A stretch of DNA of 64,000 nucleotides. Source: Ascarosepion bandense. Taxonomy: Eukaryota > Mollusca > Cephalopoda > Sepiida > Sepiidae. Shown here in pieces: positions 10,992 through 20,938 of this stretch (the stretch's first letter is position 1; every line of letters starts with the position of its first letter). Where the stretch lies: NCBI GenBank assembly GCA_037127315.1, contig JBBBDQ010001271.1, forward strand, positions 612,501-676,500, read 5' to 3'. The notes under the pieces were generated by a model. That model searched no databases and had not been told where the DNA came from. It was given only the letters and a program-made list of their open reading frames with translations. A program made the position numbers and the translations under genes.

Positions 10992-11694
10992 CTAGCAGTA
11001 TAGCCCGGCTTTCCTCGGGTGTAATGAAAGCTTTAAAACTAATCCATGGTCCTGGAGCTCAGACTCTTTGGACGTTGGCACGAAAGACTAAAAAGCAATA
11101 GTTGTTTCCAGTTAAGGCGAAACCGTAGACTGAAAAAAAAAATGAATGGATGTAAGTCGGATTTTGATTTCCTGGTATCGATATCAAATAAGTTTTTTCG
11201 TCGTAAACTGAATTTTGAAGGCTAAATAAGTCCTCTGAGTAAATGACTGAGACTAAAAACTACAATTATACCTACTTAGAGCCAAACCCGAAGCAAAAAC
11301 TAAAATAAATAGGCTGAAAAAATTACAGACATACGGGCAGATAAACAGACACACACACAAACATCTTGCCTTATATATATATATTATCAATTTTCTGCAC
11401 TATTGTAAAACCTGCAACCTTGAAACTTCTGAATATCGTTTCTTATGTCTTTGTCTATGAATGTATCAAATTTGATTAAAATCGAACCACTCCTTCTATA
11501 ACCCGATTTTATCGATTATCTATATTTATCGGGGGTACCTCGACACAAACCTAGCTAAGAACACTCGCAGACTCTTATAGTACAACTGTGTAAATTTTCA
11601 AGAAAATCGGTTCAGCCGTTTTGGAGTCTGTAGGTAACGGAGACACACACACACACACACAGAGACAAAGTTCCATTTATAAAAAAAGTTTAGA
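10992..11694 (-). mobile_element. Non-autonomous Helitron, copy C
   Basis: Minus strand: TCTAAAC start at 11694 and CTAG at 10995-10992, bounded by A and T. It is almost identical to copy B and marks the junction of tandem units 2 and 3. Confidence 0.82.
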
Positions 11695-12745
11695 TTAGAT
11701 ATTCAGTATTTTCTTTTCGCTTTTCTTTACGGCTTTCTGTAAGATATCTTGTTTAATTTTTCTATCTTTTATCAACACTGTATCATGTGCATATCATATA
11801 TAGTTGAGGTCGTGACCGACAATAATACAAGCTAATGTTCACAACTTATATTTATCTGAAAAGTTTACCAATATCAGTAGCTTTCTTACATTAGGTGATC
11901 AGTTCGTAAAGAAGTTGACCAAATATTTAAGAGCTCTGTTTTCATTTGAGGGAGGATGATATATCTTTCTATGATAGACTGTACTGGAGATATTGGTGTT
12001 GTCTTGTGTGTAAGTAGGTTAATAATCAACAAATAAAAATGTTCACATTTATGGTTCCGATTGCGTGTTTTGCAGTAATGAAAAATCTAAACCATTTATT
12101 TTATTTGTTTACTGTTAACGTTCTATTTCTTAATATTGAGCACTTTACTTGCAAAGACTGTTTGCGTTTTAATTCTCTTTAAATTAGGTAACGAACACAC
12201 ACAGAGACACACGCAAACACACAAAGTTCCATTTATTATATAAGTTTAGATTTGTCTAACTTTCAGCAACCGTTACAATGTTGACAATAGGACTTACACG
12301 ACATTACAATAGCATAACTATAGAAATTGGTTAATGTAACGGGGCAGAGCAGTCATAATAATGCTTGAAATGTCGTTTAGTGACTTGAGGTATTGAGAGA
12401 CTTAAGAATTTTTACTGAAGAAATAAAAATACTAAGTGGATAAAATACAGATAATTAGTAAACCAGAGAGGAACCTGATGGAAGAAAGTTCGGTTTGAAA
12501 GTATTTATCAGAACTTATGTCATCTGTAGGATTTGAACCCCAAATAAGCCTCGTAAGATTTAGTAAATTCAGAAGATGGCAATCAACGTTGCATTTCAAT
12601 TTTTGGAGATTGTAGCTGTCAGGGAAGCAAGTAACCTGTAGGGAGTTCCACAGGCGGGAAATGCGAGAAAAGAAACTGTTGCGTAGAAGTGGTGGCTGCA
12701 TTTAACTGGTTTAACGGTAAAAGGGTGGGATCTAGATGCTAATCT
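10992..12745. repeat. Large tandem repeat, unit 3 (truncated)
   Basis: It carries Helitron C, the Helitron 5' remnant (12184-12250) and the first part of the LINE fragment (about 12523-12744), then stops within that fragment. It is followed at once by 12746-12832, which repeats 12101-12187 of the same unit. Confidence 0.92.
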
Positions 12746-12832
12746 ATTTGTTTACTGTTAACGTTCTATTTCTTAATATTGAGCACTTTACTTGCAAAGA
12801 CTGTTTGCGTTTTAATTCTCTTTAAATTAGGT
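12746..12832. repeat. Short fourth piece of the large tandem repeat
   Basis: About 86 bases copy 12101-12187 (starting TTGTTTACTGTTAACGTT and ending TTAAATTAGGT). They are joined directly to the truncated unit 3. The join is abrupt, as in a recombination breakpoint. Confidence 0.85.
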
Positions 12833-13148
12833 CAGTCAGTTAAGTGCCGTACGTGATACACGCCTGAGCGATCATGTCTCTTTCGAGACATGATCGCTCA
12901 GGCTGACTGGGCAGAAGATTATCCCGTATTGGGTTGCCATTGCTTTCTGCGGTAGACTGGTTATCGACCAAGGCTATAGAACTCAATCTGTCCTGCTATT
13001 TAACCCATAACTGGAAGGAAGAGACGGATTAATACCTTTCCCAAGGGTATTTGCGCGTAAGTGAATACAATGGATTCAACTGGAATTCGAACTCGGCTCC
13101 CCGGTTTCTCGTTCCGAGCCGATATCCACTGTACCACAACGCACATCC
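12833..13148 (-). mobile_element. SINE family A with 11-bp TSD and an extended hairpin
   Basis: A full-length copy (316 bp). TTAAATTAGGT stands at 12822-12832 and 13149-13159 as the target-site duplication. The A- and B-box-like motifs are on the minus strand near 13140-13085. The body hairpin is abnormal: arms of 19 bp (12862-12880 and 12885-12903) pair perfectly around the loop TTTC. Other copies have 8-9 bp around GAAA. Confidence 0.92.
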
Positions 13149-13159
13149 TTAAATTAGGT

Positions 13160-14285
13160 ACTTCCACTAATTTTCTGAAAAAAAAAAAACAGCATAGTAT
13201 GAAGAAAAAGCCTTCCATGAAAAAGCTTATGTTATTATTTAAAGGAAAGATCAAAATATATTTGAATTATTTAAAAAAAAAAATTAATCCTTTCTAACAC
13301 GTTCAAAATTTTGGTAAAAATCTTGTTTTGTTTTTCGTCATCAAGTAACCAAATTGTTATCAGTGTTTAGAATGGACAATGTAATATCAGGTAACTTTTT
13401 TTCCGACGAAAACCACATTAATGTGGAAATTCTTGCAAAAATTGAACAATTGTCGAATTTTAATGCAACATACAGGACTTATTCATTAATGAATGAAATT
13501 ATTATTTTTAGAAAATCTTAAATTTTTAACATCTGTTACTCGCCTTCACGTGAATTCATGAAATTTTAAGAAATTAAATTTTGTTTCGAAAATTTGTTTC
13601 ATTACTTAAACAAACCGTTCGTTGGGGAATGTAAATCATTTTTTTTAAACAGTTGGCCGTTTTTCCGAAAACATGCTCCGAATAGTAAAATAAAAAAATG
13701 CAATAAAACTATGGCGTTATTTAATTAGATAAGCTTGTGATTGCTTTTATAATATGCATATATTAAGGACTGAAGAAAAAAATTGCGATGAATAATCAAT
13801 TTTTACAAGTGTTTTCATTTTTTTTAAAATGATAATTTATAAAAGTTAAAATTTGAAAATGTTCTACAAAGCTTTGTTGAAGTTATGTTATTAAGTTATT
13901 AAGTAAGACTATATTTACTAATCGAAAATTGAAAGTTGAATACAAATCATTGAGCCAATTGAAAATTTTTAAAAAATGAAAATTTTTATATTTCAATCAA
14001 TATAATTTCTGTTTACTGGAAATAGTAATTTTAATCATTTAACTTTCAATTAAAACTAAAATAAAAATTTCAAGGAAACTTTTTTTTATTTTAAAACTCA
14101 TTTTAAAAGTTAGGTTACGAAAATGAGTGAAGACACCTACTTTAAATATACTTGTTGACAGTTTCGGAGAATTATTATTATTCTTCTTCTTATTATTATT
14201 ATTGTATATTTACAAGTACATTTAATGTATTTATATATGTGAATGCATGCATATATTTATATACGTATAGATAAATTTATGTGCA
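13160..14285. other. AT-rich gene-free spacer
   Basis: Only short ORFs and homopolymer runs. I see no repeat family, splice-like exon or RNA gene. Confidence 0.6.
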
Positions 14286-14287
14286 TA

Positions 14288-15060
14288 TATTAGGAACTTG
14301 AATAAGTTCTCGCTGATTTTTCATGAAAAGTAAAGTTTTATTTTAACAAATTTGGAAAGAAACATGACACTGAAAGTGTTGTCCATCACTAGCCAATATT
14401 TTCCTTTTCTTTTTGACAGTATTTGAATTCCATATCGGAAAAACGACACGTTTTTAAGTAACTACAAGTCGACCAATTTTTTGGAATCTTCATAAGAATG
14501 AAAGTCTACTCAGCCAGGCCATGTGCCATCGATCTAAACAAGTGATTATTGGACGGGGCAATATTTGGTGAATACTGCGGGTGGGACAGAACTGCCAATT
14601 TAAATGTTTCCAAGTAGGTTTTCCTCTGTGTTGCAGTATGTGGCCTGGCGTTGTCAAATCATTTTGTCGTGTCCCGGTTCGCTGCCGTTTTTTTGTTTTT
14701 TTTTCAATGCTCGGTTCAAACGCAAAAATTGTAGTCGATAGCGGTCTTCCGTGATGGTTTCGGTCGGTTTGAACTGCTCATAAAATACTACACACAGCTG
14801 ACCCCACCAAATGTAGAGTAGAAGCTTCGTCGAACCATGGATATTGCTGCATGGCCAGGCCTACCCCACCTCTACGCTTAGGGTTATCGTAGTGTATCCA
14901 CTTTCCATCGCCGAGCACAATACGATGCAAAACAAAACATTTCCTTTTCTGCCGTTGATGCGGCTGTTCACAGGTGAAAAACGACGTTCGACGCCTTTCG
15001 GCTTCCACTCATACGGCACCCAATGTCCTTGTTTTCGAATCATTCCTAACCCTAACCCAT
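14288..15060 (-). mobile_element. mariner-like transposase pseudogene
   Basis: The minus strand contains RTSFFTCEQPHQRQKRK, then LHRIVLGDGKWIHYDNPKRR. This is the mariner block around the first catalytic Asp, here changed from the usual D-E-K-W to D-G-K-W. Decayed remnants of the rest follow down to about 14290. The low-coordinate end has a mariner-like terminal sequence (AAGTTCTCGCTG at about 14305-14317). Frameshifts and stops are frequent. The opposite end is not recognisable and is close to a SINE. Confidence 0.72.
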
Positions 15061-15094
15061 GTAACTGTCAAATCATTGAAGTTACATTAAATCG

Positions 15095-15377
15095 GTCAGT
15101 CAGCTAAGTGCAAGACGGGATCATGCCTCGAAAGAGACATGACTGACTGGACAGAATTTTTTCTACAGTATGTTGACATTACGTTCTACAGTAGACTGGT
15201 TGCCAACCAATTCTATAGAACCCCAAATATTTTGTTATTTCACCTATAGCTAGGGAGAAGAAACAGATTTTCCAAGGGTATTTGCGCGCAAGTGAATGCA
15301 ACGAATTCAACTGGAATTCGAACTCGGCTATCCGATTTTTTGTTCTGATCCGATATCCGCTGCACCACATCACATAT
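15095..15377 (-). mobile_element. SINE family A, diverged copy
   Basis: The same order of blocks as the other copies: tail at 15095, hairpin around 15118-15140, and B-box-like GAGTTCGAATTCC on the minus strand near 15315. It is more diverged than the 12.8-kb copy and I could not confirm a target-site duplication. Confidence 0.85.
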
Positions 15378-15399
15378 GCACTAAATACATACCGTTAAG

Positions 15400-15832
15400 G
15401 ACTAAAGTTTCATTTTCAACTTCTTTATATAACAAATATTTTCATGGCTTCTGCTTCAACGAGCTTAGCTCCCTGGTGACCCCTCTACAAGAATTTACAC
15501 GAGCAACCAGACTAACAACAAAGTCCTACCCTTTTAGAGTAAAAAAATAAATGCAGCCACCCTACAGCATTTTTTCTTGCCATCTCTTATACCCGTTACT
15601 TCCATACCTTTCCACAACACCCACTAATTCTTGTTCTTCCCCTTTTTTCACTCTATTCTCACGCAACTCTCTTCACACCAGTATCCCCATCCTTCTCTTG
15701 CCCTTTTCTCTGACACCCGCTGTAATCGGTTTCATTTTGGTTCCACTCTGTCTTCGTTCTCCTATGTAACCCTTCACTCTTATGTAGCTCCCTGCGCACT
15801 AGTGGCAGTACAGCTTTGCTTGGGATAAAATG

Positions 15833-15836
<4 letters not shown>
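15400..15836 (+). mobile_element. LINE (CR1/L2-like) 3' end with internal deletion
   Basis: Fragments of the C-terminal domain (YFHGFCFNELSSLVTP, EFTRATRLTTKSYPF) are followed by a 3' UTR and the conserved LINE tail at about 15780-15836. A (TA)n run takes the place of oligo-A. The SRLWNSLP block is deleted. The tail and the sequence beyond it reappear inverted at 18.4-18.6 kb. Confidence 0.8.

Positions 15837-15876
<40 letters not shown>
15836..15876. repeat. (TA)n microsatellite at LINE 3' end
   Basis: About 40 bases of TA directly after the LINE tail. Confidence 0.95.
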
Positions 15877-15880
<4 letters not shown>

Positions 15881-15884
15881 CATA

Positions 15885-16135
15885 CAACAAAGAGTAAAAT
15901 ATGTGGACCCACCTTGCTACCCGGGTTTCAGGCAAATTTTTTTTTCAGCCCAACGTTGTAGAAATCAACCAAATGCCACTACACTTATACAAGAACTCCA
16001 GAAGTAGGTGGGTAATAGTCAGAGAACAGGAAGCGGAAATATACATCGCCTGTGTAATTGTTCTTGTATAACTGGAGTTTCCACCGTTAACCTAAAAAAA
16101 AACTTGCATTTGAAACCTGGGTAGCATGGAAGATC
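15885..16135. repeat. Palindromic foldback repeat
   Basis: The left part (TTGCTACCCGGGTTTCAGG near 15915) and the right part (the complement of CATGCTACCCAGGTTTCAAA near 16110-16130) are inverted relative to each other. So are the inner blocks AGAACTCCAGAAGTAGG and the complement of GGAAACTCCAGTTATACAAG. About 230 bp in total. This could be a MITE or foldback element; no target-site duplication was found. Confidence 0.65.
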
Positions 16136-16250
16136 AGCATGCTTGCCTTTTATTGAATATCTTTTGCTTTACATTTTCATTGTTAAATTTTCTATTGAGC
16201 ACCTTTTATTGTTCATATGAGAAGCTGTTTTCTGCCTTTCTTCTGTATTA

Positions 16251-16251
<1 letters not shown>

Positions 16252-16286
<35 letters not shown>
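16252..16286. repeat. (TA)n microsatellite
   Basis: A TA run of about 35 bases in otherwise featureless sequence (16136-16730). Confidence 0.93.
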
Positions 16287-16289
<3 letters not shown>

Positions 16290-16733
16290 ATATATTATAT
16301 ATATGACTTTCGCTATCTGGCCATGTGAACCAGGTCGATTTGTCAGAAAAGTGGCTTTTTGATGTTTTTGATCTAAGGAAGGCGATCCCAGCGTGCGGCA
16401 CCTGTAGAAAGTGTCCACAAACCATACCACGGGGTGACCCAAGCCTTGTGAGTGAAATTGGATAGACGGGACCCTCTGCGAGCTGTTGATATTTGTGTAA
16501 GCACGAAGTGGCAAGTCATTGTGACCGAGGGTTTAGGCGTCTAATCTTGTTCACATAGTTGTTCATGTTAGATAACACGCTCTCTTCCAGAAACTGTAAC
16601 TAAGGTCCACTCAGCATAGTTGCAGTATAGATCACAAATTGAATCTCCGGGTATAGAACAAACACAAATGTACCTGAGCAGGCGTCTGCAACGGGGATTA
16701 GTAGACGGTCATCTTTGCATACGAGTGTCCAGC

Positions 16734-16781
<48 letters not shown>

Positions 16782-16800
16782 AGTGTGAGAGAGAGAGAGA
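16734..16800. repeat. Compound (CA)n(TA)n(TG)n(GA)n microsatellite
   Basis: CA, then TA, then TG runs make a self-complementary block (16734-16780), followed by GAGAGA at about 16786-16800. ORFs on both strands here are artefacts of the repeat. Confidence 0.95.
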
Positions 16801-17261
16801 ACATACATACATAAATACACAAATGCCTATTTTTATAGAAATAGATATGTTGCTATTTATTTTTTATTCTTCAATAGACGGAAGATGTCAGCCTAAGAAC
16901 ATTGCAGGCTTCAAAATTTCTTTCATTTTTTTTTTTTTACTCCTAAGCACTCTGCATATGAATCACCTAAATGTAGACGTGTGTTATTGACAGTTGTTGT
17001 AAAATAAGAAAACTCATGAGAGTTGATAAATTCTAAATTGACAGGACTATTTTTATGGCGTGCCACAAACGGTCAAGAAGATGATCCCCGCCAGCAGATC
17101 TGAATTTAGTGGCTGCAATTTTAAAGTAGTTTGCAGCTCTTTAAAAAAAGAAAATAATGTGGAGGCTGTTGTTCATTTCTTCTGTTCGCAAATCCTTATC
17201 GCTTCTCCAGTTCTGGCACGATAATTGGGTTGACATAAATTAGTACTTTTTCTTAGCATAC

Positions 17262-17265
<4 letters not shown>
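16801..17265. other. Gene-free spacer
   Basis: No recognised gene or repeat family, and no long ORF of meaningful composition. A (TA)n run closes it at about 17270-17298. Confidence 0.55.
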
Positions 17266-17300
<35 letters not shown>

Positions 17301-17303
17301 CTA

Positions 17304-17818
17304 TCTAAACTTATTTATAAATAGAACTTTGCCTCTGTGTGTGTGTGTGTGTGTGTCCGTTATCTATAGACTCCAAAACGGCTGAACCGATTTTCTTGAA
17401 AATTCACACAGTTGTGCTATAAGCGTCTGCGAGTGTTCTTAGCTAGGTTTTGTGTCGAGGTACTCCCGATAAATATCGAAATTCGATAATCGAAAAACTC
17501 GGGTTATAGAAGTAGTGGTCTGATTTTAATCAAATTTGAAACACTCCTAGACAAAGATATAAGAAACGATATTCAGAAGTTTCACGGTCGCAGTTCTTAC
17601 AATAGTGCAGAATATCGATAATATATAAATATATAAAAGCCAAGATGTTTGTGTGTGTGTCTGTTTATCTGTCTGTATGTCCTTTATACAAATCTACAAT
17701 TTTTATCCGATTCTCACCAAACTTCACAAATATACTTTAGGCTGAGTCTGAGCTCCAGGACCATGGATTAGTTTTAAAGCTTTCATTACACCCGAGCAAC
17801 GCCGGGCTATACTGCTAA
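17304..17818 (+). mobile_element. Non-autonomous Helitron, copy D
   Basis: Plus strand: A|TCTAAACTTATTTATAAAT at 17304, 3' hairpin CCCGAGCAACGCCGGG at 17791-17806, and CTAA at 17815-17818 followed by T. This is the copy that shows both ends most plainly in reading orientation (515 bp). It contains the conserved block complementary to GGTTCAGCCGTTTTGGAGTC and GT/GTCT simple repeats near both ends. No coding capacity. Confidence 0.85.
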
Positions 17819-17829
17819 TTATATATATA

Positions 17830-18225
17830 TAACCTCGTGTAAATTAATTGAAACAAAATGAATAATGCCTTTCCATAATATTTCACACTTCCCCTGATCA
17901 TCTTTTGGTCAGCTCTTGGTATTGTTTTTCTCTTCCAACCGCATTTTTCTTCACGTTTTCGACTGGTGGATCTAGTTTGATACTTCGCATTGATGACGCG
18001 ACTGAGAATTGAAACAATATCTACGATACCTCTGTAAGGTTTGCCAGTGAGTTTCTGCAGCGTTACAATGTTCGTACGCTTCCTTGTAGTGACGTCCATT
18101 GACAGTCGAGACAATAGTGTCTGGGCGTGATAAAAATCTGGTGCAATCACGTATGATGCAATATTTTTAAAGGACAAACAAATTTCATCATAAACCCGAA
18201 AATTGATTCATATTACTGTACACTA
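17830..18225 (-). mobile_element. Tc1-like transposase N-terminal fragment
   Basis: A minus-strand ORF (120 codons, 17815-18177) contains MDVTTRKRTNIVTLQ, a helix-turn-helix-like stretch, and RSTSRKREEKCGWKRKTIPR. That is the N-terminal DNA-binding region and GRKRKT-like linker of Tc1 transposases. The DDE catalytic domain is missing, so it is an internally deleted copy. Helitron D ends within about 15 bp of its low-coordinate side. Confidence 0.68.
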
Positions 18226-18343
18226 CTGCAAATGTTCTAATCTGAAAAAAAAAAAAATCGAGTACTCCCTGTGACTTCAGTGGGTTTAAACTCACCGTAT
18301 GGTAAAAGAAAGGAAACTAAAGCAGTTATTTCAATTTTCACAA

Positions 18344-18349
<6 letters not shown>

Positions 18350-18377
<28 letters not shown>

Positions 18378-18590
18378 CCCACCTACTTCCGGAGTTCTTG
18401 TATAAGTGTAGTGGCATTTGGTTGATTTTTACAACGTTGGGCTGAAAAAAAAAGTTTGCCTGAAACCCGGGTAGCAAGGTGGGTCCACATATTTTACTCT
18501 TTGTTGTATATCTATATGATCATTTTATCCCAAACAAGGCTGTACTGCCACTGGTGCGCAGGGAGCTACATAAAAGAGTGAAGGGTTACG

Positions 18591-18618
<28 letters not shown>
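18350..18618 (-). repeat. Inverted partner of the 15.77-16.01 kb LINE-tail/foldback segment
   Basis: Between two TA runs (18350-18374 and 18592-18618), this is the reverse complement of about 15765-16014. It holds the CCACCTACTTC..GGAGTTCTTG block, the CTGAAACCCGGGTAGCAAG block, the CATATTTTACTCTTTGTTG block and the LINE tail (minus strand, about 18518-18590). The internal TA run of the 15.8-kb copy is nearly absent. Confidence 0.85.
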
Positions 18619-18621
<3 letters not shown>

Positions 18622-18659
18622 GCAGCAATATCTCTTTATGCAGATTTCATTAAAAATGT

Positions 18660-19325
18660 CAGACAAGGTATAATGGTTATTTTTTTATGTAATTTTCATG
18701 TGATCTTTTTTGTTATTTTGAGGACATAAATTTTATAAAAATTGTCCAAATGTTTTGTTTATCAGAGTGCTTTTGGCTATACGTTTACCCATTATCGAGG
18801 ATGGATTTTATTTTACGTGAAACAGAATATATGTAGCGTTATGTATGTTTGTAGACTAATGTGTATGTTTTATTTTTCGAACACGATAAGCACGCTGTTA
18901 GCGTGTTTGTAGCTGAGATTGAAATCTGGGTTTTTCTTTTTAAGCCTCTATTATTTTTAACCTTTTTTGCATGTGGATAATGCTATGATATTTATGTTGT
19001 CAACAAGTATGTTACAGATAGGTTTTGGTGGGTTTCTGTGTGTGTTTAAATAAGATCAAGTTGAGCTCTGTTTTGAGAGATGCAGCGTGAGTCTTCGAGT
19101 CAGTTTCGTAGCTGTATGACCGATATAGCAATTTACGAAATTAGATGGATCAAGAACGGAGTTCTTCATAGGACATGTAAATTCGTAAATAATATTGGAC
19201 ATAAATAATACTTATGGGTTTGTTTTTTTCAGCAGTGGAAACATCATAACGGTTTCCTTACGATACTTTAAAGTCAGCATGACCCTACTCCGTGAAAGTG
19301 ACAAGTTCTTTGCACTAAAACTATA
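18660..19325. other. Gene-free spacer
   Basis: No named repeat. The last ~110 bases (from a TTTGTTTTTTTCAG motif at about 19219) may belong to the ribozyme element, because a similar stretch precedes the copy at 51.95 kb. Confidence 0.5.
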
Positions 19326-19416
19326 AAAAGCCTGCCTTCTTCTACCGGACGCTTGTGGCCTCGGGGTAGAATCGCCGATTCGGTCGGGTTTCAATCCTGG
19401 ATTAGGAAGCGAACGG

Positions 19417-19463
19417 AGTCTAAGCCGTACTGATGAGCTGTGAAACAGATCTGTCTGCGGATG

Positions 19464-19466
<3 letters not shown>
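19417..19466 (+). ncRNA. Hammerhead ribozyme, type I (stem II shortened)
   Basis: Stem I pairs CCGTA (19425-19429) with TGCGG (19456-19460), plus outer AGTC (19417-19420) with GACT (19463-19466). The core CTGATGA is at 19430-19436, GAAA at 19442-19445, and the GTC cleavage triplet at 19453-19455. Stem III is the short palindrome CAGATCTG. Stem II has lost bases compared with the other copies (GCTG..CAGC expected), so this copy may be inactive. Folding was done by eye. Confidence 0.78.
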
Positions 19467-19502
<36 letters not shown>

Positions 19503-19511
19503 TGGATGTGT

Positions 19512-19562
19512 AGTCACACTGATAAGTTGTGATTCAGCGAAACAGGATTGTATGTGGATGAC
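19512..19562 (+). ncRNA. Hammerhead ribozyme-like unit, second of pair
   Basis: Stem I pairs CACA (19515-19518) with TGTG (19553-19556). The core reads CTGATAA (19519-19525) with one G-to-A change in the invariant box. Stem II GTTG/CAGC closes around TGATT, GAAA is at 19539-19542, and the cleavage triplet is GTA. The core change predicts weak or no activity. It supplies the intact 4-bp stem II missing from the first unit. Confidence 0.68.
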
Positions 19563-19599
19563 GAATATATATATATATATACGCTCTAGCTTTTTCAAA

Positions 19600-20139
19600 T
19601 ATCCCCCTTCCTAAAAGAACTACTTTTTTTCCAGACCAACATACAAGGCTTTAATTTTTTCTAAATGAAAAGAAATCGGTCAAATCCAATACTTCTATTA
19701 TTAAAAACAAACAAATACATTTATCAAATTAAATTGTAAATATTAATTAATAAAAAAAAGTAGAGAAATGAAATAAAACAACATTTACTCCACTTTTACA
19801 ACCCTTTTATTTATATGCTCATACAAAACCACACAGTAAGCTCTAGCTTGAATGGCTTTTGGGTCTTGAACATTGGTATAAACTTACTCAGCCTCTTCCA
19901 TAGTTTATTTACAATGACTTTTACAGTTGGTCTGAAGAATATTTATACGTTTACTTAAATTAAATTTTGAAAATCTAACAATATTTTTATTTCTGCTTTT
20001 AAATACCTGCTGTAAGATAAAATCCTAACATTTCTTTTGACCATCAGAGGTTGAAACATGTCGGTTAAAAAAAGACAAATTTCCTTTTGTTTCTATTCAC
20101 AACCCAGCGCTGAAACGTAGCTTCCCTGAGCTTTTTCTA
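19600..20139. other. AT-rich gene-free spacer
   Basis: No recognisable coding or repeat signal. Confidence 0.5.
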
Positions 20140-20645
20140 TAAATGATTTCATAATAATTGTTCTGCTGAACTTTCGTCTATAGTACCGAGACTTTATGGA
20201 TGTAAGCGTAGTTCTAGATTGGCGATAAGTTCTCGTCATTTTACATTTCTAATGGTTCGTTGTAATGTAGATAAGGCTTAAATGAAGGTCTGTTGCTATA
20301 TCTGGGTTAGATCTACCCAGTCTTTACTTACCAGTGTTGATAGAGTTCAAAAGCATCTACACATTTTCTGCTGAAAAATATTCAAACGAACTACGTTACT
20401 TAGGTCGCCTAACTGTAACCATACCAGCTAAGTCGCTCTAGGTGGCGTATATTGAGGCGAACCACCCATTCATATTTTTTTAATAAGTCTATGTTCTACC
20501 CGGATAGCGTATTTCCCAGAACTGCTCCTTTGTGGAACGGAATCTTAGGAGGATGTTTTTCCGACCATTACCGTCTCAATTCATTCAAGTTTTTCGTTAA
20601 CCGTCATCTTTCCCACATATCCGTATAAACTATGCCTCTTACTCT
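20140..20645 (+). mobile_element. Diverged LINE (CR1/Jockey-like) C-terminal relic
   Basis: It has CYIWVRSTQ, VDRVQKHLH, then, after decay, MFYPDSVFPRTAPLWNGI, GCFSDHYRLNSFKFFVNRHL. The PRTAPLWN..FK..VNRHL series is the same C-terminal LINE signature but from a different subfamily than base 1. Stops and shifts throughout. Confidence 0.65.
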
Positions 20646-20882
20646 TACCATTAAAAATAATAATAATAATGTGTATGGTTAGGTCTTGAAGGCTGTCATA
20701 ATGCGTTTAGCAAAATAAAGGAAGGTAAAGAAGTTTTTGGGTATTACCTATTTATTATACATTGATATTTCGAGATCAAAATCTCATCTTCAGAATGGCA
20801 GAGGAGCGTGTGTCTGTCCGAGTGAGCCCGTGCCTTTCAAGGAATGATCATTCCTGGCTGGCTGCTGCTGTCATTAAAGTTC

Positions 20883-20883
<1 letters not shown>

Positions 20884-20937
<54 letters not shown>
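20884..20937. repeat. (GT)n microsatellite
   Basis: About 54 bases of GT, followed by a short TATATA and, at 20996-21013, an ATA trinucleotide run. Confidence 0.97.

Positions 20938-20938
<1 letters not shown>

Larger units (their letters stand above)
19330..19562 (+). mobile_element. tRNA-like + hammerhead ribozyme repeat, copy 1 (with ribozyme pair)
   Basis: The tRNA-like part (about 19341-19400) has GGGGTAGAATCGCC (D-arm/A-box side) and GGTTTCAATCCTGG (T-arm/B-box side). A linker with a GAACGGAGTC block leads into a hammerhead (19417-19466). After a (TA)15 run comes a second hammerhead-like unit (19512-19562). The A/B boxes would suit pol III transcription; the ribozyme would release defined ends. 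Whether it is a SINE, a retrozyme or part of a Penelope-type repeat is open. Confidence 0.7.

Noticed and set aside
15042..15060. CCTAACCCTAACCC, telomere-like
   Set aside because: Only about 2.3 units, inside a decayed mariner element; too short to be an interstitial telomere tract.
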